Positions 33,560 through 43,087 of a DNA stretch of 64,000 nucleotides are shown piece by piece. The stretch's first letter is position 1. Each line of letters starts with the position of its first letter. Both the position numbers and the translations under genes were made by a program. The stretch comes from Marivivens niveibacter (lineage in GTDB: Bacteria; Pseudomonadota; Alphaproteobacteria; Rhodobacterales; Rhodobacteraceae), in the NCBI RefSeq assembly GCF_002150005.2, contig NZ_MSPP01000003.1, positions 494,832 to 558,831 on the forward strand, in the 5' to 3' direction. The notes below the pieces were generated by a model, which searched no databases, was not told the DNA's origin, and was given only the letters and a program-made list of their open reading frames with translations.

Positions 33560-35458
33560 TCAGGCGCGGCGCAATTCTGGACGGAACCGCGTTTGGTTCG
33601 ACACTTGGAACCGGCCGTTGCGGACCTTGGAAATGCGGCCTTCGCGCAAGAGCGTGCCGAAAACGCGTAAACCGTCTTCGCGGTTAAAGTCGTCTTCGTA
33701 GATTTCACGCACTTTTTTCATCACCTGTGGGCGCGAGAAATCCTCTAGGCCTTCGACAAAGGACGTATACGCGGCAGCAGCTTCGAGAAGTTCTGGCAGG
33801 CTGTGAGCACCCATGCCTTCGGCGAAATCGGCAAAGCTTTGTGCGTTTTGTGCCGCGGGTGTCGCAGCCAATTCGGCAGAAGCGATACGGCGCGGACGAA
33901 CCGGCGCAGCAGGTTCCGCGGGCTTTGTTGGTGCGACGTCGATGCGTTGCGATGCGACCAGTTTCAAAGGCGCGGGACGGGGACGTTCAGTGCGGCCAGT
34001 AGGCGCCGCACGACGCGGCTGTACCGGTTCACCTTTCGGAGCGTCGTCACGGACAACTTTGGAAAGGTCGTCGCGAAATCGGGTCTTTTCTTCTTCCGCC
34101 TTTTCCTGTTCGTCGTCGCCCATGCGGCGTGCCGCTTCGGTTGCTGCAACAGCTGCCTTTAGGTGGCTCAGGTTGTTGCGGCGCTGGTTGGTTTCTGGCG
34201 CGCTGAGGTGTTCGTCTGTACGGTCCATCAAACGCGAGACATCTTGGTCATGCGACAGACCATTCAGCACATCGCGACCTGGTTTTTCAGCGCGTTCGGT
34301 CGGGGTTTGTTCGACGACTGGTTCGTCGTCGTCCAGAATGTCCTCTAGATCGAAATCATCATCCAACGAAAATGCGTTTTCGTTGGTGTCTTCGGTTTCG
34401 ATTTCATCCGAATCTTCGTCTAGGTCAGCCAGATCAGCCAGAAGTTCGGCTTCTTCCTCGTCTGAAAGGGTGCTTTCAACCGCGTCGAATTCATCCAAAC
34501 CATCAAGGTCTGCTACGTCTTCGACTTTGTCTTGAACCTGTTCTGGTTCTTCGGCTTTGGCTTCTGGCTTTGGCTCTTCGATTTCTTCGATGTGGCCTTG
34601 TTTGACCGCATCTGCAATTTGCGAACGTTTCGCGCGGATCACGCGGATGGTGCGTGGCGCAGGACGCGGTGCGGTTTCTTCGGCGGCTTCAACCTTTGGT
34701 TCCGCTGGCGTTTCCGGTTCAGAAGGTTCGACAGCTTCGTCCGATTGATCCAGAACCGACGACACATCAATTTCGTCCGCTTCGGCCTCTGCGACAGCTT
34801 GCTTGGGTTCGGTCGGCAGTTCGATTTCTGCTGTGACCGGTTCGTCGTCGATGATGTCGGCAGCGTCCAGAACAGCGCCTAGATCGAAGTCGTCGCTGAC
34901 GTCATTTGCATGCGCATCTTCGATGAAATCCGCTGTGGGTTCTTCGTCAGTTTTGCCAACGACCGCGCGAATACGCTGCAGTTTTGCCGCGACGCTGTCA
35001 GTTGGCGCTGCGGGTGCAGGGGCAACGGGTTCTGCGACGGGTGGTGGCATGACAGGATCGGCAGGTGCTGTTTCTGCAACAACTTCGGGCTCTGGCGTTT
35101 CGGCCAGTTCTGGTTCTGCGGGCTGTGACTGTTCGGCTTTTGCCTGCGGCGCTGGTTCGACCTGCGTTTCTGGCGTTTCCAAACCACGTTCAGCCGCTAT
35201 TGCGGCAGCAGGGCGCAGAACAATGCCCGACGATTCCATGTGCGCCTCTACACGGCGCGCAATTTCTTTCTCAGCGATGCGTGCAAGCATCTCTGCGTCT
35301 GGTGTCGGGGGTTCCGCCCCGAAGTACCGGTCGTCTGCGGCCAAATCACGGAAATATTCCGCAATCGCCTTCATCGTATCAAAGGATTCATCGAACCCCT
35401 CAAGTGTACACGAGAAGGTGCCGTAGCCGACGGTTAAAATCTTGCTCGATCCAACCAT
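33560..35458 (-). CDS. Long acidic protein with conserved ends, unknown function
   Basis: A 632-aa protein in three parts. The N-terminal region (about 1-95) looks folded (SSKILTVGYGTFSCTLEGF, then a helical ADDRYFGAEPPTP... segment). The centre (about 95-430) is low complexity, rich in Glu, Ala, Pro and Asp, and probably disordered. The C-terminal 110 residues (from SFADFAEGMGAHSLPELLEA to FRPELRRA) look like a small folded domain with basic surface. No signal peptide or membrane helix is seen. I do not recognise the family, though the architecture is familiar in Rhodobacterales. A role as a scaffold or DNA/envelope linker is speculation. Confidence 0.8.
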   Translation of the reverse strand: MVGSSKILTVGYGTFSCTLEGFDESFDTMKAIAEYFRDLAADDRYFGAEPPTPDAEMLARIAEKEIARRVEAHMESSGIVLRPAAAIAAERGLETPETQVEPAPQAKAEQSQPAEPELAETPEPEVVAETAPADPVMPPPVAEPVAPAPAAPTDSVAAKLQRIRAVVGKTDEEPTADFIEDAHANDVSDDFDLGAVLDAADIIDDEPVTAEIELPTEPKQAVAEAEADEIDVSSVLDQSDEAVEPSEPETPAEPKVEAAEETAPRPAPRTIRVIRAKRSQIADAVKQGHIEEIEEPKPEAKAEEPEQVQDKVEDVADLDGLDEFDAVESTLSDEEEAELLADLADLDEDSDEIETEDTNENAFSLDDDFDLEDILDDDEPVVEQTPTERAEKPGRDVLNGLSHDQDVSRLMDRTDEHLSAPETNQRRNNLSHLKAAVAATEAARRMGDDEQEKAEEEKTRFRDDLSKVVRDDAPKGEPVQPRRAAPTGRTERPRPAPLKLVASQRIDVAPTKPAEPAAPVRPRRIASAELAATPAAQNAQSFADFAEGMGAHSLPELLEAAAAYTSFVEGLEDFSRPQVMKKVREIYEDDFNREDGLRVFGTLLREGRISKVRNGRFQVSNQTRFRPELRRA

Positions 35459-35608
35459 ATCAACAATCGCTCACTTTCTTACTCGGTCTGACTTTGAGTC
35501 ATTGTCCCTTATTGGTTCGCAATCCGGAACGAAAACAGGTTATGGACGGTATTATTTCGTGACCCTTTTGGGGCATGTTCTGCCATATTGCCACATTTCG
35601 GGGACAAG

Positions 35609-36253
35609 ATGCACATCTTTGAACATCAACAACCAGTGACTTTGGTTGGCGGCGCTGACTGCGACATCGCCCTTATTCACAAGGCTTTGAGGATGGCGCC
35701 TGTTTGCATTGCTGCTGATGGCGGGGCAGGGCGCGCGATGGATGCAGGTGTTAGGCCAACGCGCGTTATCGGCGACATGGACAGCCTGTCGCCCGATTTG
35801 GTCACAATTCTGTCCGATGTGATCGAATCTGTTTCGGAACAGGAAACGACCGATTTTGAAAAATGCTTGATGCGGGTGCGCAGCCCCAAGGTTTTGGCGG
35901 TCGGTTTTATGGGCGGGCGCATTGATCACCAATTGGCGGTGTTGAATGTGATGGCGCGCTATGCGGATCGCAAATTGGTCATGCTTAGTGATGATGACGT
36001 GGCGATGATGGTGCCAGAGGGCGGTATTACTGTGGATATGACGGCGGGCAGTCGTTTTGCGATCATGCCATTGGCCGAAGCCCGCGTTTGGTCCAACGGA
36101 CTGCGGTGGAATTTGGATGGGCAGGTTATGGCACCAACGGGCCTGATCAGTAGCTCTAACGAAGCGACGGGCCCCGTGACTGTCCGCGCAGAGGGTCCGG
36201 TTTTAATGGCCGCCCCTGCGCAGGCCCTCGCCGCGTTTTGGGACGCGATCTAA
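35609..36253 (+). CDS. Thiamine pyrophosphokinase
   Basis: A 214-aa enzyme that converts thiamine to thiamine diphosphate with ATP. Motifs: [25 protein letters not shown], the DFEKCL catalytic segment and [15 protein letters not shown]. The C-terminal beta-barrel is present. ATG 35609 is used; an upstream TTG is in frame but without a better ribosome-binding site. It overlaps the convergent sdaA gene by 4 bp. No TPP riboswitch is visible upstream, as expected for a salvage kinase. Confidence 0.92.
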
Positions 36254-37623
36254 CAGTTCGGCACGTTCACGGCTAAACCGCCCAGCGACGTTTCTTTGTA
36301 TTTGGCGTTCATGTCTTCGCCCGTTTGGCGCATCGTTTCGATTGCGGCGTCCAGTGGCACCAGATGGGTGCCATCCCCGCGCAGGGCCAATGACGCGGCA
36401 GAGACCGCCTTGATCGCGCCCAGACCGTTGCGTTCGATGCAGGGCACCTGAACCAATCCTCGCACGGGATCGCAGGTCATGCCCAGATGGTGTTCTAACG
36501 CTATTTCTGCAGCATTTTCGATTTGTTCGGGTGTTCCGCCTAGAACGGCGGCCAGACCAGCGGCAGCCATGGCGGATGCGCTGCCGACCTCTGCCTGACA
36601 CCCGCATTCGGCGCCTGAAATGGACGCGTTGTATTTAATCAGGCCCCCGATGGCGGCGGCAGTCAGTAGGAATTCGGGGATTTTATCGGTGGTCGCCCCG
36701 CCGATGTGGTCCAGCCAATACCGGATGACCGCAGGCATCACGCCCGCCGCGCCGTTTGTGGGCGCAGTGACAACCTGACCGCCTGCTGCGTTTTCTTCGT
36801 TCACGGCCATGGCATAGGTCGCCATCCAGTCATTGATTAGATGCGGCGCGGCAAGGTTCACGCCGCGTTCGGCCTGTAGGGAATCGTGGATCGCCTTGGC
36901 CCGCCGTTTGACGTGCAGCCCGCCCGGCAATTCGCCGTCAGTGACCAACCCGCGTTCGATGCAGTTGTTCATGACCTCCCAAATGCGGGTCAGGCCGCGG
37001 TCTAGATCGTTGAACCCACGGCGCGACAATTCGTTTTTGCGTTTCATTGCGGCGATGGACAGACCGCTTTCGGCGGCCATGTCCAACATCTGTTTGGCGG
37101 TCTGGAATGGAAACGGAACGGCTGGGCCGTCATCAACCGCTTTGCCATTTGCCAATTCTTCGGCGGTTAGGACGAAACCGCCGCCGACGGAATAATAGGT
37201 CACCTCGGTCACCACGTCGCCTTGGGCGTCTAGGCCGCGCAGGATCAGGCCGTTCGCATGACCGGGCAGGTTGGGGCCATAGTCGAATTGCAGATCGTTC
37301 GCGGGATCGAACGCCAAAACGGGCAGGCCATCAGGCGCTATGTTTTTTTCGGCCTTGATACGCGCCAGTTCGGCCTCGGCCTTGTCGGCGTCGTATTCGT
37401 CAGGCGTAAACCCAGCAAGGCCAAGGATCACCGCACGGTCCGACGCATGGCCCACGCCCGTAAATGCAAGCGATCCATGTAGTGACGCACGAACGCCCGC
37501 AACATTGAACGGCTGGGCGCGCAGGTGGTCCAGAAACAGACCGCCCGCAACCATCGGGCCCATTGTATGGGACGACGACGGGCCAACGCCCACTTTGAAC
37601 ATATCAAAGACAGATAGAAACAT
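36250..37623 (-). CDS. sdaA: L-serine ammonia-lyase (iron-sulfur, single chain)
   Basis: A 457-aa L-serine dehydratase converting serine to pyruvate and ammonia with a 4Fe-4S cluster. The N-terminal beta domain begins [20 protein letters not shown]. The alpha domain has cluster cysteines in [17 protein letters not shown] and [17 protein letters not shown]. The length is that of the fused single-chain type. Its start overlaps the stop of the upstream GST gene by 1 nt, so both are co-transcribed. Confidence 0.97.
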
Positions 37624-38297
37624 TAGATCGCTACCCCTTCGGGTGGGTTTGGATATTGAGGATTTGAAAAAGGAGTATTGCCTAAACCTTCGGCTTGGGC
37701 GGCGCGGATGGCGCTGGGCCGAACGTCCATTATTTCACAAAACGTTTTCAGACGTGGCCAATCATTCAGTTGAAACCACTCTGTATGGCCGACTGGATGC
37801 AGTGCCAGCCAACGTAAAATCGGTGCCATATAACACTGCAACACGCTGACTTGGGTCAGTTCCATCTGGCTTTCGGCAATGTCCAGAAGGTCCTTTAGCC
37901 GCTCGATATTCTGGTTTCGCAGTTCGTCGGGCGCGGCTTGGCAAAACTTTTCGGGATAGCAGGTCATCCTAAGCGTGAGCTGCAAAGCGTTTGAAATCCA
38001 GAACATCCATTTTAGAAAATCGCCGCGCGTTGGGGCATCATGCGCGGGTGCAAGTTTCCCATGTTTGTCCGCAAGCCATAGCAAGATCGCACCGGTTTCA
38101 AAGATGACCCCATCCGCGGTTTCCAGCACAGGTATCAAACCGTTCGGGTTTAGGGATAGATAGTTTGACGAACGCTGAGCTTGCGCGGTCCGATCGACCA
38201 ATACGGTTTCGTAAGGCAGCTCCATTTCCTCTAGTGCGAGCCGCACGCAGAGAGATGCATTATCGGGGGCGTAATAGAGTCGGTATCCAGTCGTCAT
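37623..38297 (-). CDS. Glutathione S-transferase family protein
   Basis: A 224-aa protein with an N-terminal thioredoxin-like GST domain (YRLYYAPDNASLCVRLALEE; NPNGLIPVLE with its cis-Pro; the glutathione-contact segment FETGAILLWLAD) and a helical C-terminal domain. The Ser in the DNASLC loop could be the catalytic residue. Substrate unknown. It is divergent from rpiA by 155 bp and coupled to sdaA. Confidence 0.88.
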   Translation of the reverse strand: MTTGYRLYYAPDNASLCVRLALEEMELPYETVLVDRTAQAQRSSNYLSLNPNGLIPVLETADGVIFETGAILLWLADKHGKLAPAHDAPTRGDFLKWMFWISNALQLTLRMTCYPEKFCQAAPDELRNQNIERLKDLLDIAESQMELTQVSVLQCYMAPILRWLALHPVGHTEWFQLNDWPRLKTFCEIMDVRPSAIRAAQAEGLGNTPFSNPQYPNPPEGVAI

Positions 38298-38452
38298 ATT
38301 GTGACTGTAGTGGTGATAAATGCAGCGCTCTTTCTGAAACCGACATGGATTCCGTTTTTTCCGCCTTCAGTTGCTTGGATTTTGCGCGGACCCTCTCGCG
38401 CTTGCGGGACGAAGTGCCTATAAGTCGGGCAACCATATCTAGGAGCTGCCCG

Positions 38453-39241
38453 ATGCCTATTGATCTGTCGCCTGTCGAAAAGGCGAAATTCGTTTGCGCC
38501 AAACGTGCCACCCAATTTGTCGAAAGCGGCATGAAAGTCGGTTTGGGGACCGGTTCGACCGCCAGCTGGTTGGTCAAATGTCTGGGCGAAATGGTCCGCG
38601 AAGAAGGCCTGAAAATCAAAGGCGTTCCCACGTCGACCCGCACCGCTGAACTGGCCCGCGAAGTCGGTATCGAAGTCATCACATTGGACGAAGCCAAATG
38701 GCTGGACGTCACAATTGACGGCGCCGATGAATTCGATCCGAACCTGAATCTGATCAAAGGCGGCGGCGGCGCGCACCTGCAGGAAAAAATCGTCGCAACA
38801 GCGTCTGACCAGATGATCGTGATCACCGACGCGTCGAAATCTGTCGAAACGCTGGGCGCATTCCCTTTGCCGATCGAGGTGATCCCATTCGGTTGGCAGA
38901 CCACTAAAAACATCGTCGAAGAGGCGCTGGTCGGCATGGACGTTATGGGCCGCGATGTGACCCTGCGCATGAACGGCGATCAGCCTTTCATCTCGGACGA
39001 AGGTAACCACATTCTGGATCTGCACCTGAAACGCATCGGCAATGCCCGCCAGATTTCCATGGTGCTGAACCAGATCCCAGGCGTTGTTGAAAACGGTCTG
39101 TTCCTAGACATTTGTGATGCGGTCGTAATCGGCTACGGCGATGGCCGAGTTGAGGTGCGCGACATCAACAACGGGTCCGTTGAAGAGGAAAAATACGATT
39201 TCCTAGACAACGACAACCTGTTCACAAATATCGCTGATTAA
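38453..39241 (+). CDS. rpiA: Ribose-5-phosphate isomerase A
   Basis: A 262-aa enzyme that interconverts ribose-5-phosphate and ribulose-5-phosphate in the pentose phosphate pathway. Signature segments: VGLGTGSTASWLVK, VPTSTRTAELAREVG, TIDGADEFDPNLNLIKGGGGAHLQEK. AGGAG at 38441-38445 lies 7 nt before the ATG at 38453, although the frame is open far upstream. The next gene, glutathione reductase, follows by 89 bp and may be in the same operon. Confidence 0.97.
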   Translation: MPIDLSPVEKAKFVCAKRATQFVESGMKVGLGTGSTASWLVKCLGEMVREEGLKIKGVPTSTRTAELAREVGIEVITLDEAKWLDVTIDGADEFDPNLNLIKGGGGAHLQEKIVATASDQMIVITDASKSVETLGAFPLPIEVIPFGWQTTKNIVEEALVGMDVMGRDVTLRMNGDQPFISDEGNHILDLHLKRIGNARQISMVLNQIPGVVENGLFLDICDAVVIGYGDGRVEVRDINNGSVEEEKYDFLDNDNLFTNIAD

Positions 39242-39330
39242 GCGTCTGGCCTGTGCGCTGGGGCAGGTTGACCCTGCCTTGGCGCTGGCCCACATATTCC
39301 GCGACAACCTATTAAAACCGGAGAATTTTC

Positions 39331-40686
39331 ATGTCCTTTGACTACGATCTATTTGTAATTGGGGGCGGTTCCGGCGGCGTGCGCGCGGCGCGCGTGGCAG
39401 CGGCAACAGGCGCCAAAGTTGCCTTGGCCGAAGAATACCGCATGGGCGGCACCTGCGTGATCCGTGGCTGCGTTCCCAAAAAACTGATGGTTTTCGCATC
39501 CGAATTCCCGAACGCAGTGCAGGATGCAGCAGCCTATGGTTGGGACGTGTCGAACGGCGATTTCAACTGGACCGATTTCCGCGGCAAAATGCACGCTGAA
39601 CTGGACCGGTTAGAAGGTATCTACCGCCGTCTATTGGATGGGTCCGAAGTGACCGCCTATGATGCACGCGCAACGATCAAAGACGCGCACACCGTGACAC
39701 TGTCCACGGGCGAGGACATCACCGCGAAACATATTCTGGTTGCTGTTGGTGGCCGCCCGACCGTGCCTGATCTGCCGAACGCACATCTGGGCATTACCTC
39801 GAACGATATTTTCCTGCTGGATGAACTGCCCAAATCGATCCTGATTATCGGCGGCGGTTATATCGCTTGTGAATTTGCCGGCATCCTGAACGGTCTGGGC
39901 GTCGAAGTGACCCAATACTACCGCGGCGAACAAATCCTGCGCGGTTTCGACGGCGAAGCTCGCGGCCTGATCGCCGATCAGATGCGCGAAAAAGGCGTCG
40001 ATCTGCATTGCGGCACCAACATCGTCGAGATGGAAGAACGCGACGGCAAAATCTGGACCAAAGCGACCAACGGCACCGAACAGACGTTTGACAAAGTGAT
40101 GTTGGCGACAGGCCGCAGCCCGAACACTGACGGTTTGGGTCTGGAAAACGCGGGCGTCGAAATGGGCCGCTATGGTCAGATCATTGTTGACGAATATAAC
40201 CAGACAAACATCCCATCGATATATGCTGTAGGTGACGTGACTGACCGCGTTCAGCTAACGCCAGTTGCGATCCGCGAGGCGATGGCCTTCGTTGAAACCG
40301 TGTTCAAAGGCAACCCAACGCCTGTCGACCACGACCTGATCCCGTCTGCTGTGTTCACTCAACCTGAATTCGGCACCGTCGGCCTAAGCGAAGAGGACGC
40401 CCGCGAAATCGAACCGATCGAGGTTTATTCGACCTCGTTCCGCCCAATGCAGACTTTGTTCGCGGGCCGTGATGATCGCGTGATGATGAAATTGATCGTG
40501 TCCCAAGAAACCCGCAAGGTTTTGGGATGTCATATCGTCGCGCCGCAAGCAGGCGAAATGATCCAAATGGTCGGTATCGCAGTAAAAATGGGTGCAACCA
40601 AAGAAGACTTTGATCGCGTCTGCGCGGTGCACCCCACGATGGCCGAAGAACTGGTTACGATGAAATCTCCGGTGCGGACGTCTTGA
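39331..40686 (+). CDS. gor: Glutathione-disulfide reductase
   Basis: A 451-aa FAD/NAD(P)H pyridine nucleotide-disulfide oxidoreductase. The FAD Rossmann motif is GGGSGGVRAARVAA, the redox disulfide GGTCVIRGCVPKK and the second Rossmann GGGYIACEFAGI. The C-terminal HPTMAEELV carries the catalytic His-Glu pair. The redox motif and its Val-Ile-Arg-Gly variant match the alphaproteobacterial/plant glutathione reductase type. Confidence 0.95.
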   Translation: MSFDYDLFVIGGGSGGVRAARVAAATGAKVALAEEYRMGGTCVIRGCVPKKLMVFASEFPNAVQDAAAYGWDVSNGDFNWTDFRGKMHAELDRLEGIYRRLLDGSEVTAYDARATIKDAHTVTLSTGEDITAKHILVAVGGRPTVPDLPNAHLGITSNDIFLLDELPKSILIIGGGYIACEFAGILNGLGVEVTQYYRGEQILRGFDGEARGLIADQMREKGVDLHCGTNIVEMEERDGKIWTKATNGTEQTFDKVMLATGRSPNTDGLGLENAGVEMGRYGQIIVDEYNQTNIPSIYAVGDVTDRVQLTPVAIREAMAFVETVFKGNPTPVDHDLIPSAVFTQPEFGTVGLSEEDAREIEPIEVYSTSFRPMQTLFAGRDDRVMMKLIVSQETRKVLGCHIVAPQAGEMIQMVGIAVKMGATKEDFDRVCAVHPTMAEELVTMKSPVRTS

Positions 40687-40761
40687 AATACTAGGCAAAC
40701 TGCCCAAATCTGAACGAAAGCCCCCAGGGGAGGGGGCGCAACACAGGGAATATTACGGCGT

Positions 40762-41916
40762 ATGGCTGGAAATAACGGAGGCCCTTGGGGCGGCGGCGGA
40801 AACAGAGGTGGCTCTGGCGGAAGCGGCAATGATGACCGCAATAATCGACCGAATAACGGCGGACCGCGTCGCCCCGGGGATAACCAAATCCCCGAAATCG
40901 ATGAACTGCTGAACAAAGGCCGCGAACAGTTTCGCGTGCTGATGGGCGGCGGCAATGGTGGTAACGGCGGTAATTCGGGCGGCGGTCAAGGCCCTAGCCT
41001 GAACCGCAGCACCATTGGTCTGGCGGCGCTGGCAGCCGTTGGTCTGTGGGCCTACGCTTCGTTCTATACCGTGAAGCCTGAAGAACAGTCTGTTGAACTG
41101 TTCCTTGGTGAATTCAGCCAGATCGGCAACCCCGGTCTGAACTTTGCGCCTTGGCCGTTGGTTACGCGTGAAATCGTGGCGGTTTCGACCGAACGTAACA
41201 TCGAAATCGGCACATCCAGTTCCGGCACGGACGCAGGTCTGATGCTGACGGGTGACGAAAACATCGTCGACATCGATTTCCAAGTTGTTTGGAACATCAA
41301 TGATCCGCAGAAATACCTGTTCAACCTTGCTGACCCAGGCGCGACCATTGCGGCGGTGTCTGAATCGGCGATGCGCGAAATTATTGCGCAATCCGAACTG
41401 GCGCCGATCCTGAACGTTAGCCGCGAAGCCATCGCGCAGCAGCTGACCGATTTGGTTCAGACCACATTGGATAGCTATGACAGCGGTGTGAACATCATCC
41501 GTATCAACTTTGACCGAGCTGACCCGCCAGAACCCGTGATCGAAGCGTTCCGTTCGGTACAAGACGCCGAACAAGAACGCGATCGTGTTCAGTCGGTTGC
41601 TGATGCTTACGCAAACCGCGTTGTCGCAGAAGCCCGCGGTCAAGCCGAACAGATCCTGCAAGGTGCCGAAGCGTACCGCGCAGAAGTGGTCAACGCCGCA
41701 AAAGGTGACGCAAGCCGATTCACTTCGATTTTGCAGGAATATCAGGCAGCCCCTGACGTGACCCGCCGCCGTATGTATCTGGAGACTATGGAACAGGTTC
41801 TGGGCGGATCGGACATCACGATCCTTCAAGGCGAAGATGCGGGCGTCGTCCCGTACCTGCCGCTGCCAGAGGTGCGCCGCACCACAACTGACACTTCGAA
41901 CGGAGGAGCAAACTGA
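40762..41916 (+). CDS. hflK: Membrane protease modulator HflK
   Basis: A 384-aa SPFH/band 7 protein that with HflC forms a large inner-membrane cage around FtsH and controls its proteolysis. A Gly/Asn-rich N-terminus of about 90 residues precedes one transmembrane helix (about 93-110), then the SPFH domain and a long helical region (DAEQERDRVQSVADAYANR). The stop overlaps the hflC ATG by 1 nt. A GC hairpin at about 40713-40730 lies upstream. Confidence 0.95.
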   Translation: MAGNNGGPWGGGGNRGGSGGSGNDDRNNRPNNGGPRRPGDNQIPEIDELLNKGREQFRVLMGGGNGGNGGNSGGGQGPSLNRSTIGLAALAAVGLWAYASFYTVKPEEQSVELFLGEFSQIGNPGLNFAPWPLVTREIVAVSTERNIEIGTSSSGTDAGLMLTGDENIVDIDFQVVWNINDPQKYLFNLADPGATIAAVSESAMREIIAQSELAPILNVSREAIAQQLTDLVQTTLDSYDSGVNIIRINFDRADPPEPVIEAFRSVQDAEQERDRVQSVADAYANRVVAEARGQAEQILQGAEAYRAEVVNAAKGDASRFTSILQEYQAAPDVTRRRMYLETMEQVLGGSDITILQGEDAGVVPYLPLPEVRRTTTDTSNGGAN

Positions 41917-42785
41917 TGCGTTTTTCCGCTTTTGCTATCCCCGCTGTTGTTGCGCTGGGCGCGATTGGCCTATCGTCGCTGTTTATCGTTGATGAACGCG
42001 AAAAGGCGCTGGTTCTGCAGTTTGGTCAGATCGTCCGCGTGCAAGAGGAACCAGGACTGGGTTTCAAAATCCCATTCATCCAAGAGGTCGTTTCCTATGA
42101 CGACCGAATCCTTAGCCGCGATATGGCCAGCCTAGAGGTCACAGCGTCCGATAACCGCCGCGTTGTAGTGGATGCCTTTGCCCGTTACCGCATCATGGAT
42201 GTGGAAACGTTCCGCCGTGCGGTAGGTGCTGGCGGTGAACGTGCTGCTGCATCGCGTCTGGATTCGATCTTGCGCGCTGAAACCCGTCAGGTGCTGGGTT
42301 CGGTGACATCGAATGACATCCTGTCGTCTGACCGTGCCGCGCTGATGCTGCGTATCCGTAACGGCGCCATCGACGAGGCGCGCGCCTTAGGCCTGCAAAT
42401 TATCGACGTGCGTTTGAAACGGACCGACCTGCCGCCAGAAAACTTGGCTGCGACATACGATCGTATGACAGCCGAACGTGAACGCGAAGCTGCCGACGAA
42501 ATCGCCCGTGGTAACGAAGCTGCCCAGCGTATTCGCGCGACCGCAGATCGTCAACGGACTGAACTGGTGTCTGACGCCGAACGTCAGGCGCAGATCATCC
42601 GCGGTGAGGCTGACGCAGAACGCAACAACATTCTGGCCGAAGCCTATGGTGCTGATCCTGAATTCTTTGAATTCGAACGCACCATGAATGCCTATAGCCG
42701 CATGTTGGAAAATGGCCGCCCTGCGATGGTTCTGTCGCCAGACGGTGAATTCCTGCGTTACCTGAATTCGGCGACGGGTGAATAA
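41916..42785 (+). CDS. hflC: Membrane protease modulator HflC
   Basis: A 289-aa SPFH partner of HflK, with an N-terminal membrane helix (about 4-24), the SPFH domain (DEREKALVLQFGQIVRVQEEPGLGFK...) and a helical RTELVSDAERQAQIIRGEADAERN region. It is the second gene of the hflK-hflC-DUF2065-degP order conserved in Rhodobacterales. Confidence 0.95.
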   Translation: MRFSAFAIPAVVALGAIGLSSLFIVDEREKALVLQFGQIVRVQEEPGLGFKIPFIQEVVSYDDRILSRDMASLEVTASDNRRVVVDAFARYRIMDVETFRRAVGAGGERAAASRLDSILRAETRQVLGSVTSNDILSSDRAALMLRIRNGAIDEARALGLQIIDVRLKRTDLPPENLAATYDRMTAEREREAADEIARGNEAAQRIRATADRQRTELVSDAERQAQIIRGEADAERNNILAEAYGADPEFFEFERTMNAYSRMLENGRPAMVLSPDGEFLRYLNSATGE

Positions 42786-42983
42786 ATGCTTAACACCCTG
42801 ATCTATTGTCTGGGTGTTGTGTGTGTTGTGGAGGGGCTGGCCTATGTGCTGGCCCCTTCGTTTGTGAAAAGACTGATGATGGCGTTCAATGAAATCCCGC
42901 GTCCGCAGCGGCGGTTGATTGGTGCGGTGATATTTTTAGCGGGTATTGTCCTGATCGGTGTTTCTACACAGCCTACACACTAA
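42786..42983 (+). CDS. DUF2065 small membrane protein
   Basis: A 65-aa protein with two membrane helices (about 4-25 and 43-60) and the PRPQRRLIGAVIFLAGIVLI pattern of DUF2065 (YjeT-like). It starts immediately after the hflC stop with no gap, so it is translated from the same mRNA. Function unknown, perhaps linked to the HflKC complex. Confidence 0.82.
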   Translation: MLNTLIYCLGVVCVVEGLAYVLAPSFVKRLMMAFNEIPRPQRRLIGAVIFLAGIVLIGVSTQPTH

Positions 42984-43087
42984 CCTTCACAGCTGATTGA
43001 ACGCGCCCAGCGAAGGGTTGTGTTCAGCAATTCGCTGTCTAATGTTTAAGGCATACTTACGTCCTGCCTGAAAGAGGAGAGGCCAAC

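Noticed and set aside
34557..35426. Ser/Ala-rich frames opposite the acidic 632-aa gene
   Set aside because: Their Ser-rich repeats are simply the complement of Glu/Ala/Pro codons in the real gene's low-complexity centre.
40753..41829. 358-codon frame opposite hflK
   Set aside because: Antisense shadow of hflK. The composition is biased and no family features are seen.
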